NCBI GenBank assembly: GCA_002322035.1
Contig: DCNF01000032.1
Span: 2,783 to 11,115, forward strand
Length of the DNA stretch: 8,333 bases
Reading direction: 5' to 3'
Origin: Geobacter sp. UBA1603
Lineage (GTDB): Bacteria > Desulfobacterota > Desulfuromonadia > Geobacterales > Pseudopelobacteraceae
Shown here one piece after another: positions 1 to 6,362 of the stretch. Both the position numbers and the translations under genes were made by a program. Positions within the stretch are counted from its first letter, which is position 1. Each line of letters opens with the position of its first letter. The notes under the pieces are model-generated. The model saw only the letters and a list, made by a program, of their open reading frames with translations. It was not told the origin of the DNA and searched no databases.

Positions 1-12
1 GCTTCAGACCGC

Positions 13-237
13 TCAACCGCCCCCGCCGGCACAGGCGGCCGGCTTCGGCGCTTCAGTCTTGGGGCAGTAGCCGCTGTTGAACCAGCCGTCCCCCTTCAGA
101 CTGAATGCTGTCGCCGAAATCATTTTTTCGACGGCTTTTCCGCACTTCGGACACTCGCTGGCGGGCGGATCTGAAAATTTCTGACGCAACTCAAACTGGT
201 GGCTGCAATTGGTGCAGCGGTACTCATAGACAGGCAT
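13..237 (-). CDS. FmdB-family zinc-ribbon protein
   Basis: A 74-residue protein that begins MPVYEYRC, the hallmark start of the FmdB/CxxC-CxxC zinc-ribbon family. The metal site is formed by C8-x2-C11 and C29-x2-C32 (CPKC), which should bind one zinc. The rest of the family motif follows: a KMIS stretch and a GDGWFNSGY segment, then a short tail with two more cysteines and four terminal glycines. The family was named from a putative regulator of a formamidase operon, and its true role is unknown in most bacteria. I chose the ATG at 237 because GGAG at 250-247 sits 9 bases upstream; an in-frame TTG at 246 abuts the ribosome site and is unlikely. It is divergent from mtgA. No signal peptide is seen, so it should be cytoplasmic. 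No terminator is visible, because the stop is only 12 bases from the window edge. Confidence 0.93.
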   Translation of the reverse strand: MPVYEYRCTNCSHQFELRQKFSDPPASECPKCGKAVEKMISATAFSLKGDGWFNSGYCPKTEAPKPAACAGGGG

Positions 238-267
238 ATCAAACAACTCCTTATAGGCTTTTCAATG

Positions 268-297
268 AATATAATAACGCCACCTGTGGTTTGTCAA
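268..297 (-). promoter_or_regulatory. sigma70-type promoter of the zinc-ribbon gene
   Basis: Read on the minus strand, a perfect -35 box TTGACA (297-292) is followed after 18 bases by TATATT (273-268), five of six matches to the -10 consensus. Transcription would begin near 261 and give a leader of about 24 bases before the ATG at 237. Position and quality fit expression of the FmdB-like gene. No promoter of similar quality was found facing mtgA in this 190-base divergent gap. Confidence 0.7.
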
Positions 298-435
298 TCT
301 GCTTGGGACATCTGCGTGGTTCACACAGACCGGATTATCGGCAATGTGAATGGCGGCCGGCATTCACGGATTGACCTGACACAGCGGAGTGGCTCGGGGC
401 TTTTTCTTTTCAGCGGATTCTGCTACAACACCACC

Positions 436-1383
436 ATGAAAAAATTAGCCCTCTATGCATTCCTCGCTGTTTGTACCTATCTGGCTTACATCGGCATCTC
501 GCTGGCACTGCTGCCGCCGGTCTCCGACCTGGCCGACAAAAAATTTTCGACCACCATCCAGGTCAAGGACTGGCAGGGGGAATACCATCCCTTTGTCGTC
601 GGCCCCAAAAATCCCAACTGGGCACCGTCAGGCCGCATTCCGCCGGTTATGAAATGGGCGGTGATCCTGGCCGAGGATGCCAATTTCTACAAGCACGAGG
701 GCTTTGACGTGAAGGCGATCAAAGAGGCGATCAAGTATGACCTGGAGAAAAAAAGCCTCAAGCGGGGTGCATCGACAATCACCCAGCAGACCGCCAAAAA
801 CCTGTTTCTATCGCGTGAGAAGACCATCACCCGCAAGCTGAAGGAGATCTACCTGGCCTACCGGATGGAGCAGGAACTGACCAAGGGAAGAATCATCGAG
901 TTCTATCTGAACGTGGTCGAACTGGGTCCGATGGTCTACGGCATCGGCCACGGCAGTCGCTATTACTTCGGCAAACCTGCCTCGGCCCTGACTCCGCGCG
1001 AGTGTGCTTTCCTGGCGGCCATGCTCCCCGGTCCACGGGTGGCCTACAACCCCTATAAAAACCTGGGCAAGGTGATGAAACGCTCGGACATGATTCTGAA
1101 ACTGCTGCGGCAGAAGGGCGTGCTCTCCGAGGGAGAGTATCAGGCGGCCCTTGCGTCCGACCTTAACATTGCAGGCATGCAGCGCAAAGTCGACCAGAGT
1201 GTCAGCACCCCTCCGGTGTTCGGGTCCACCTCTTCTGCCCGGGAGAACAGCGGGACAGCACCGGCGACTCCACAGGACGGGAAACCGGCTGAGCAACCGG
1301 CAGAGGCACGCGATGCCGCAGGAAGCGAAATCCGTAATGATGTCACGGAGACGAAAGAATCAACAACACCCCGGCAGCAGTAG
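436..1383 (+). CDS. mtgA: monofunctional peptidoglycan glycosyltransferase (GT51)
   Basis: This enzyme polymerises lipid II into glycan strands at the outer face of the inner membrane. The 315-residue product has an N-terminal membrane anchor (residues 4-27) and then a full GT51 domain. Motif 1 EDANFYKHEG carries the catalytic Glu80, motif 2 is GASTITQQTAKN (111-122), motif 3 is RKLKE (133-137), and IIEFYLNVVELG plus the YYFGKPASALT...LAAMLPGP segment follow. No transpeptidase domain is present, so it is the monofunctional type. Typical MtgA proteins are about 230-250 residues; this one has roughly 65 extra residues rich in Ala, Pro, Glu, Ser and Thr (about 253-315), which look disordered. 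The start MKKLALYAF at 436 is chosen because it opens directly on the anchor; the frame stays open upstream to 199, but that stretch is not family-like. The ribosome site is weak. Confidence 0.93.
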   Translation: MKKLALYAFLAVCTYLAYIGISLALLPPVSDLADKKFSTTIQVKDWQGEYHPFVVGPKNPNWAPSGRIPPVMKWAVILAEDANFYKHEGFDVKAIKEAIKYDLEKKSLKRGASTITQQTAKNLFLSREKTITRKLKEIYLAYRMEQELTKGRIIEFYLNVVELGPMVYGIGHGSRYYFGKPASALTPRECAFLAAMLPGPRVAYNPYKNLGKVMKRSDMILKLLRQKGVLSEGEYQAALASDLNIAGMQRKVDQSVSTPPVFGSTSSARENSGTAPATPQDGKPAEQPAEARDAAGSEIRNDVTETKESTTPRQQ

Positions 1384-1410
1384 CAGCTTTTATCAGCTAA
1401 CTACGATTAA

Positions 1411-1464
1411 ATGATTTGACCTTTCTTACAATCACACCTATGATGTAACCACGTTTTAAATCAT
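1411..1464 (+). repeat. 7-bp inverted repeat flanking the promoter
   Basis: ATGATTT at 1411-1417 and its exact reverse complement AAATCAT at 1458-1464 bracket the promoter; the left arm overlaps the first two bases of the -35 box and the right arm lies just after the predicted start of transcription. It could be a pair of operator half-sites, but a 7-base match at this distance in AT-rich DNA can be chance. Confidence 0.25.
1416..1444 (+). promoter_or_regulatory. strong sigma70-type promoter heading the secreted-protein array
   Basis: TTGACC (1416-1421), a 17-base spacer and TATGAT (1439-1444) give five of six matches in both boxes at ideal spacing. The start of transcription would fall near 1451, leaving a leader of about 70 bases before the ATG at 1522. 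It is the best promoter in the window on the plus strand and probably drives the genes that follow. Confidence 0.75.
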
Positions 1465-1521
1465 CACGATCTTTTTTGTCCCATTAAGGCCGTCAACATT
1501 TCCAACGCTGCGGAGGCTCAC

Positions 1522-2895
1522 ATGAAAAACATCATCAACGTATGTATCCCTGTGCTTTCAATCGCAACACTGCTCAATCCGCTGCTCACCGCCGCAGCAC
1601 CGATACCGGGCGGTCAGAGGCATGTGATTCCCAAAACATCGCCTTCCAGCACCACAGCAACACCAGCGAGCCAGCCTCAAATCGCACCGCTTCCACCGTC
1701 CCCTCAAATGCAAGGGCTTGTGGACATCAAACAGGCCTCATTTCAAGGCACAAATTTTCAGCATGCTATTGCAGTGACCTCAACAGGTCCAATTGTTGTT
1801 GATCTTTCGATCTATTCTCGTCCGGCTGCCAATGCCCCACCCCCGCCTCTTTACATCGGGCTACGCAACGAGGTTACCGGCCAGATTCAGGCGTTCACAA
1901 AAACCGGATCAACGTTAGCCCGGCTGTCATATACGGTAACAGCGACAGATATTCAGCAGGGCGGCGCAGTTTATTCGATCATTGTCAGCAATGCAAATTC
2001 CGGCATGATCAGAACCATCTATCCCAAAACGGATATGGCCAGACGGGATCAGTACCTTGGACGACTGACTCCCGAGCAACGCGTCAGTATTTTTACCGCT
2101 CTCGGCGAAGCTCGCTGCGACGTCACACAACTTGCACGAGTGATCGCTCCCAAGACCCCCCTTCCAATGGGTGCCGAGCGCTGCTTTGGGGCCACAGGAC
2201 GGGGCTGTGCAACCCAACTATTGGGCGAAATTCCTTTCAAGCCAGAGTTTGTGACCAGAATCAACCCTGACTGTACTGTCGATGCACGAGTTTCCGTTGG
2301 CTCCATCTTCCATGACAATTGTTGTAACCAATACTCAAACGGTCTCTATTGCCAAGGGGAATTTGTTGCCAATATGTTCCTCCAGGATCTTCCTTCACAG
2401 TTCCTCGGACTGAATTGCTCTCGGGAGTGGAGAAAAGCTGTGTACGATGTGGTTGAGGATCGCTCCTGGGTACAAAAATTCGGTCCGTACTATTTCAATG
2501 CTGACGGGTCCGTCAAGAGCGACTTCATTGGTGGGCTCATTAATCCACCCCGCGAAGGCTATACCTATGGGGGCGGCATTGATGGCGTGCGGGACAAAAA
2601 AATGCTGTTCACCCTTCCACAGCGTGAAGCAACGGAACGGCTTAAAGCTCCATCAGGAACAAAACTGGAATATGGCGATGAAAAATATTGTGCCAGCGGC
2701 AAATTCAGAACCTTCAGCAATGAATTCGGCACATACCCCCATGATTACTGGTGCGGTGCCGGCGTCGGACCGGCACGAATCTGCAGCGACAGGGCAAAAC
2801 ACGAACATACCCTTCGAAACGGTAATATTATCGAAGTGACAGCTGCAAAGCATACCTATGATACCCGTGTGCAACACTGGGGATATTGCGAATAG
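1522..2895 (+). CDS. exported Cys-rich protein: module A plus HDNCC domain, possibly phospholipase A2-like
   Basis: No family is recognised with certainty. The 457-residue product has a signal peptide (1-26, cleavage near TAAA) and a Pro/Ser/Thr-rich linker (about 30-63). Module A follows (about 64-180), a beta-rich segment with TSTGPIVVDL, IGLRNEVTGQ, YTVTATD and YPKTDMARRDQYL, which recurs in the gene at 4443. The C-terminal region (about 185-457) has twelve cysteines, enough for six disulfides, and the motif HDNCC with His264 and Asp265. About twenty residues later comes ANMFLQDL (283-290), then a Cys and a WRKAVYDVV helix. This order resembles the HD helix, second helix and Cys of secreted phospholipase A2, but the catalytic Asp expected in helix two appears as Ala. 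The role is therefore open. GGAGG at 1512-1516 sets the start. It is the first gene after the strong promoter. Confidence 0.85.
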   Translation: MKNIINVCIPVLSIATLLNPLLTAAAPIPGGQRHVIPKTSPSSTTATPASQPQIAPLPPSPQMQGLVDIKQASFQGTNFQHAIAVTSTGPIVVDLSIYSRPAANAPPPPLYIGLRNEVTGQIQAFTKTGSTLARLSYTVTATDIQQGGAVYSIIVSNANSGMIRTIYPKTDMARRDQYLGRLTPEQRVSIFTALGEARCDVTQLARVIAPKTPLPMGAERCFGATGRGCATQLLGEIPFKPEFVTRINPDCTVDARVSVGSIFHDNCCNQYSNGLYCQGEFVANMFLQDLPSQFLGLNCSREWRKAVYDVVEDRSWVQKFGPYYFNADGSVKSDFIGGLINPPREGYTYGGGIDGVRDKKMLFTLPQREATERLKAPSGTKLEYGDEKYCASGKFRTFSNEFGTYPHDYWCGAGVGPARICSDRAKHEHTLRNGNIIEVTAAKHTYDTRVQHWGYCE

Positions 2896-2954
2896 AAACG
2901 CCGGCAGACGGCAATCCATAATCCATGACGAGATGTAAACACTGAGGTAAGAAC

Positions 2955-3584
2955 ATGAACTACTCATTCCACATCATCAGCCTTCTTTCAGCGGTTGCTT
3001 TTTTCAGTGCACTTGCGGAACCTGCTGATGCCGATTATGTCGATCCTGACTATGCCGCGCACCACTGTGCGCGACAAAAAGGTGATGTCAGGGCATGCTG
3101 TGACGATATGCTGGAAGGCACAAAATCCGAAGTACAGCAATGCATCAAACTGGTGCCGGGAGTCCGCAAGAAACTGGCCGAAGAGAAGGCGGCACGGGCC
3201 GCTGCCAAAAAAGCAAAAGCTGCGGCAGATACGTCCAATACCGGCGCCAGCCCAACCAGTCCCGACCAACCCGACAGCGGCGGAAAGGGGCTGCGGGGCA
3301 GTTGGACCACCGAATTCGGAACCACCATGGTCATTGAGCAGAACAACCCATTCAGGGCACGTTTCAATCTGAAGGACGGCAGGATGGTCGGGACGTTGCA
3401 GGATGGCACGATGGACGGTCTCTGGATCCAAAGTTCTTCGAAATCCAAATGTCCGGAGGAACGAGAGGGGAGTTTCTACTGGGGCAAAATCCGCCTGACC
3501 TTTTCCGGCAACACCTATACCGGCAGTTGGGGCTATTGCGACGAAGAAGCCAGCAAGACCATGAAGCCTGGGAAAAGATTATGA
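2955..3584 (+). CDS. exported protein: four-Cys module B plus small beta-rich domain
   Basis: A 209-residue protein without a recognised family name. It has a signal peptide (1-26) and then module B, with cysteines 38, 48, 49 and 63 spaced C-x9-CC-x13-C and the surrounding text KGDVRACCDDML and VQQCIK. A charged Ala/Lys/Glu helix (about 69-92) and a Ser/Pro/Gly linker follow. The C-terminal domain (about 112-209) begins RGSWTTEFG and contains repeating short strands (DGRMVGTLQDGTMDGLW, IRLTFSGNTYTGSWGYC), as in small secreted beta-barrels where GSW...GTW strands alternate; C166 and C195 may pair. Module B recurs in the gene at 6971, and a fragment of a C-terminal relative lies at 4334-4408. 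GAGGT at 2944-2948 gives a good ribosome site. The 59-base gap from the previous gene suggests one operon. The stop overlaps an ATG (ATGA). Confidence 0.85.
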   Translation: MNYSFHIISLLSAVAFFSALAEPADADYVDPDYAAHHCARQKGDVRACCDDMLEGTKSEVQQCIKLVPGVRKKLAEEKAARAAAKKAKAAADTSNTGASPTSPDQPDSGGKGLRGSWTTEFGTTMVIEQNNPFRARFNLKDGRMVGTLQDGTMDGLWIQSSSKSKCPEEREGSFYWGKIRLTFSGNTYTGSWGYCDEEASKTMKPGKRL

Positions 3585-3664
3585 GGACGGTGCAAACCCT
3601 TTTTTTGCTGTCTCTCCTTATACCGTGTGCCATCAGCACCAATGGCGCCGCTTTTACGAAATAA
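3581..3664 (+). pseudogene. signal-peptide-only ORF, likely 5' remnant of a secreted-protein gene
   Basis: The ATG overlaps the TGA stop of the preceding gene (ATGA) and opens a 27-codon frame, MRTVQTLFLLSLLIPCAIS followed by TNGAAFTK and TAA. It has the plan of a bacterial signal peptide: a basic start, a hydrophobic core and a small-residue cleavage region. Almost nothing follows, so it exports nothing as it stands. I read it as the 5' end of a lost gene that was translationally coupled to its neighbour. A real micropeptide is the alternative. The upstream ribosome site is poor. Confidence 0.45.
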
Positions 3665-3689
3665 TGGGTTACTCAAAACATCACTCCAC

Positions 3690-3707
3690 GTTACCGCTTC
3701 AGGTAAC
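3690..3707 (+). repeat. short hairpin
   Basis: GTTACC (3690-3695) and GGTAAC (3702-3707) form a perfect 6-bp stem with a 6-base loop. A further GGTTAC at 3667-3672 can pair with GTAACC at 3703-3708, so two alternative folds exist. No T-run follows, which speaks against an intrinsic terminator. It lies directly before the AAA-like ORF, in the mosaic region. Confidence 0.35.
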
Positions 3708-3709
3708 CG

Positions 3710-4330
3710 TTGAGACCACATGTGGGGGATGCCATAAAAACTGTTATTATTTTAATATGTTCTGTATTTTTTATACTGACCTCACGGGATAGTTATGCAA
3801 CACAGGTCGCTGATCCGGCCTGGCGTGGCATAAATCAACCCGTTGCTGTTGTCAGACAGATTCAGGAGATCAGCTTTCAGGTTAAACATCTACAGGCAAC
3901 CGGGAATCGCAGAGGATCAAAAATAATCTTCTCCGGTCCTCCATCTCTGGACAAGGCTCATTCAGCGCAACTCCTTGCCAGCCACCTGGCGCTGCCTCTG
4001 TACAGGCTTGATCTTGCTTCTGTGACCAGCAAATACATTGGCGAAACCGAGAAAAATCTGGACCGGCTTTTTGCAAGAGCTGAATCCGGGAACTGGATAC
4101 TCTTATTTGATGAGGCCGACGTCCTGTTCGGGGGCCGTACCAATGTCCAGGATTCACATGAGAAGTATTCCAATCAGGTAGTATCATACCTTCTGCAGCA
4201 CATTGAAGCTTACTCGGGACTCATCATTATCACGAGCAACAACCCCGCAACTAAAAACACGATTCGCCATGATCACGCCATTGAGTTTACCGCCGTAGCC
4301 AAACTGCCACGGCCACCTATTACACCCTGA
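3710..4330 (+). CDS. AAA+ ATPase-like ORF with signal-like N-terminus, degraded Walker A, truncated
   Basis: The 206-residue frame carries a clear AAA+ core of the COG0464 type: KYIGETEKNLDRLFARAE (108-125), Walker B WILLFDEAD (129-137), LFGGRT, the YSNQVVSYLLQHIE helix and a sensor-1-like ITSN (174-177). The Walker A region, normally GPPGTGKT, reads GPPSLDKA (76-83): the lysine remains but the key glycines and the threonine are gone. The usual arginine-finger RRF segment reads IRHDHAIEF, and the frame ends at 206 without the lid domain. The first 30 residues look like a signal peptide (TVIILICSVFFIL then DSYA), which is strange for an ATPase because the periplasm has no ATP. The start is uncertain: TTG 3710 has AGG upstream, and GTG 3722 is the alternative. 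It is either a decaying gene fused to export-signal DNA or a secreted pseudo-ATPase; I favour decay. Confidence 0.6.
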   Translation: MRPHVGDAIKTVIILICSVFFILTSRDSYATQVADPAWRGINQPVAVVRQIQEISFQVKHLQATGNRRGSKIIFSGPPSLDKAHSAQLLASHLALPLYRLDLASVTSKYIGETEKNLDRLFARAESGNWILLFDEADVLFGGRTNVQDSHEKYSNQVVSYLLQHIEAYSGLIIITSNNPATKNTIRHDHAIEFTAVAKLPRPPITP

Positions 4331-4333
4331 TAA

Positions 4334-4408
4334 GGAGTTATTACAGGCGTTTGGAATTACTGCAGCGAAGAACCAAATAAAACAATGAAGCCCGGTAAAA
4401 GAAAGTAA
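4334..4408 (+). pseudogene. C-terminal remnant of a paralogue of the 2955-3584 gene
   Basis: After the stop codons TGA TAA, the same frame reads GVITGVW and then NYCSEEPNKTMKPGKRK before TAA. The last residues of the gene at 2955-3584 read YTGSWGYCDEEASKTMKPGKRL. The KTMKPGKR end is identical, and by hand alignment 43 of 63 bases match. No start codon or upstream domain is left, so this is the 3' end of a second copy whose front has been lost. Its divergence shows that the duplication is old. It lies between the AAA-like ORF and the ribosome site of the next gene. Confidence 0.75.
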
Positions 4409-4415
4409 CAATTAG

Positions 4416-4424
4416 TGCTACAAT
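4416..4424 (+). promoter_or_regulatory. possible extended -10 promoter before the IPT/TIG gene
   Basis: TGCTACAAT is a good extended -10 element (TG-N-TACAAT). No -35 box stands at the right distance, and transcription would start close to the ribosome site at 4431, leaving a leader of only about 12 bases. It could give the downstream genes a promoter of their own past the mosaic region. Confidence 0.3.
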
Positions 4425-4442
4425 GATGACAAGGAGACTCTT

Positions 4443-6242
4443 ATGAAACGCATATTATCACTTTTTATCTTCTCAACAGTCACATTAGTCTGCTCATTTG
4501 CTCATGGCACAGCTCTTCAGCAAAGGACAATAACTCCAGTTGCGAAGCAAGCTGCCCCACCAGCAGTCCAATCACCTGCGCCAAACACCCCGTCAACTCA
4601 GATGCAAAAAAAGCCGGAGCCTGTAGACGTCCTGCAACAGAATTTCACACTGGACGGAAAACCACCCCACATGGCAAGCGTTGGTATCGGCGTAACATCA
4701 CCCGGCAGGATTGATGTCGCCCTCCAGTGGCAGGGGGCGCCGGTAACCGTCGCCATCCGCAACCAGACAACGAAACAGGTTGTCGCTTCCCGGCAGGTAA
4801 ATGTTCCTGCAGCAGGAATTACCTACGATGTAACAGCACAGGATGTTGCCAAAGGGTATCTCTGGACGATTGAAATTTCCGGCTCCAGCCAGGCAAACGG
4901 TGTAATCAAAGCCACCTATCCCAAAGTGAACAAGGCATTACTCGATCAGTACCTGGCATCGGTCAAACAGCAGCGCGATACTTACCGCAAACAGATTGAA
5001 CCGCAGATTCAGGCACGCCTGATCGCGAGTGCAACATCGAAACTGCAGGCACTGCAAAAAACAAAGGCTGATACCGCTCTTGCCGGCTCGCAGCGCATCC
5101 GCTCCCTTGCTCTTCCGGCTGTACAGAAGTTCAGCGCAGCAAAACAGGCTGCCTTGAACCGACCAGTACAACCGGCACGAATAATGAAAACGGCTCCTGG
5201 AGCTGCCAACCAGAAGAATCTATTGGCTGGAACACCCGCCTCGGCAAACATCAGTCCCACAGACCCGTTCGTGAACAGCCTGTCGCCTGAATCGGCCTAC
5301 CCCGGGACACTGATTACCGTTGATGGTGTCAATTTCAAGGCCGATGACCAAGTGTTTTTTGTGATCAACACCGTTGAGAAACAGGCGCAACGCACCTTCT
5401 TAAGTTCAAACAAGTTCCAGATGACAGTGCCCGACTATTCATCCGCCAGTGACCTTACCGGATATTTTTACATCAAGGCCAACAAGAACAACCAGATGAC
5501 CCGGGTTGACTATGTGGTCGAAGTAGCTCTCAAGGCGACCATTCCCACCATTACCGCCATCACAACCGCTGACCCGAATGCAAGCGGCCCTGTTCGGCCT
5601 AATAGCCAGATTCTGATCAGCGGCACCGGTTTCCGCCAGCAGGACGAGGTACATGTGGTTATCAACAACAGAGACCTGGTTGCCACTCATGTGGACAGCT
5701 ATCTGAATACCGACCAGCAGATGGTGGTGACGATTCCTGATGCAGATGGATTTGCGAACATCATAACCGCTCCTGTGTACATTAAAAACAGCGCTGGTAC
5801 AAAAAGCCCGATAACTAATGTGAAACTAGCGCCGGAAATCGTTTCAAAATTCCTCGTAATAAATGAATTTGCAAATGAATTACAATACGACCATAACAAC
5901 TCACTTAATCGCTCTGATCCAAATTCTGATGGCTACATATATTTTGAGAGTGGTCGTGCTTCAGGCGTTATAAATGTTACGCATAATGGTTCATTCTTAT
6001 GGGGATACAAAGGTGATGATGATATTTTCATACAAACACAGCTGAAAAACAATTGGACAGTTTCACAAATCCTCTGGGATAAAGTTAATTATCTGAGCGC
6101 AGATTCCTCCATAACCTCAACAAAAGTTGGCACTTCTTCATTGAATGTTAAAGTACATTGGTGGAATACCGCCGCTTTTTCTTTTTGTTACTATAGCATA
6201 GGATATATAATTGAAGGTCCCAAAGGGGTGCCGTACAAGTAA
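4443..6242 (+). CDS. exported multidomain protein: module A, helical region, two IPT/TIG-like domains, variable C-terminus
   Basis: A 599-residue protein of unknown role, probably surface or extracellular. It has a signal peptide (1-24) and a Pro/Gln-rich linker (30-60). Module A (about 61-172) shows TSPGRIDVAL, VAIRNQTTKQ, YDVTAQD and YPKVNKALLDQYL, matching the gene at 1522. A Lys/Gln/Ala-rich helical stretch follows (about 173-240). Two IPT/TIG-like immunoglobulin folds come next: the first (about 272-362) has the typical SPESAYPGTLITVDGVNF opening, the second (about 368-463) has IPTITAI and NSQILISGTGF. The last 135 residues match nothing I know, hold the only cysteine of the mature protein (582), and are coded by DNA of about 37% GC, against 53-62% in two samples from the IPT region. 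IPT/TIG domains usually mediate binding or act as spacers in surface proteins, so the end domain may be the working part. AAGGAG at 4431-4436 fixes the start. Confidence 0.85.
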   Translation: MKRILSLFIFSTVTLVCSFAHGTALQQRTITPVAKQAAPPAVQSPAPNTPSTQMQKKPEPVDVLQQNFTLDGKPPHMASVGIGVTSPGRIDVALQWQGAPVTVAIRNQTTKQVVASRQVNVPAAGITYDVTAQDVAKGYLWTIEISGSSQANGVIKATYPKVNKALLDQYLASVKQQRDTYRKQIEPQIQARLIASATSKLQALQKTKADTALAGSQRIRSLALPAVQKFSAAKQAALNRPVQPARIMKTAPGAANQKNLLAGTPASANISPTDPFVNSLSPESAYPGTLITVDGVNFKADDQVFFVINTVEKQAQRTFLSSNKFQMTVPDYSSASDLTGYFYIKANKNNQMTRVDYVVEVALKATIPTITAITTADPNASGPVRPNSQILISGTGFRQQDEVHVVINNRDLVATHVDSYLNTDQQMVVTIPDADGFANIITAPVYIKNSAGTKSPITNVKLAPEIVSKFLVINEFANELQYDHNNSLNRSDPNSDGYIYFESGRASGVINVTHNGSFLWGYKGDDDIFIQTQLKNNWTVSQILWDKVNYLSADSSITSTKVGTSSLNVKVHWWNTAAFSFCYYSIGYIIEGPKGVPYK

Positions 6243-6362
6243 CCACGGCAGCATTGGTTCGATCAGAACATTATGAATTCAGTCCCATAATCGTAGTGCG
6301 AAATCCATAACCAGTCGCCAGTGAAAGCATGGTGCGTTCTTTTACCTGCAAGGAGTCAGTTC

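Noticed and set aside
371..376. TTGACC as a -35 box for mtgA.
   Set aside because: No -10-like hexamer lies 16-18 bases downstream; that stretch is G-rich.
389..406. A sigma54-like element before mtgA (TGGCTCG, 4 bases, then TTTTT).
   Set aside because: The -24 half resembles the consensus, but the essential GC of the -12 half is missing.
199..435. Upstream extension of the mtgA frame to an ATG-like start at 199.
   Set aside because: The added 79 residues overlap the divergent gene and promoter region, resemble nothing in the family, and would place the membrane anchor far inside the protein.
808..1296. A 162-codon minus-strand frame inside mtgA.
   Set aside because: It lies wholly within the conserved GT51 coding region and its product is rich in Arg/His/Gly without family features.
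3667..3708. The hairpins before the AAA-like ORF as an integron-type or phage attachment site.
   Set aside because: Stems are only 6 bp, there is no integrase, no core-site pair and no second copy in the window.
6243..6362. Search for a terminator or promoter in the 120-base gap after the IPT/TIG gene.
   Set aside because: No GC-rich hairpin with a T-run and no pair of boxes at workable spacing was found; read-through seems likely.
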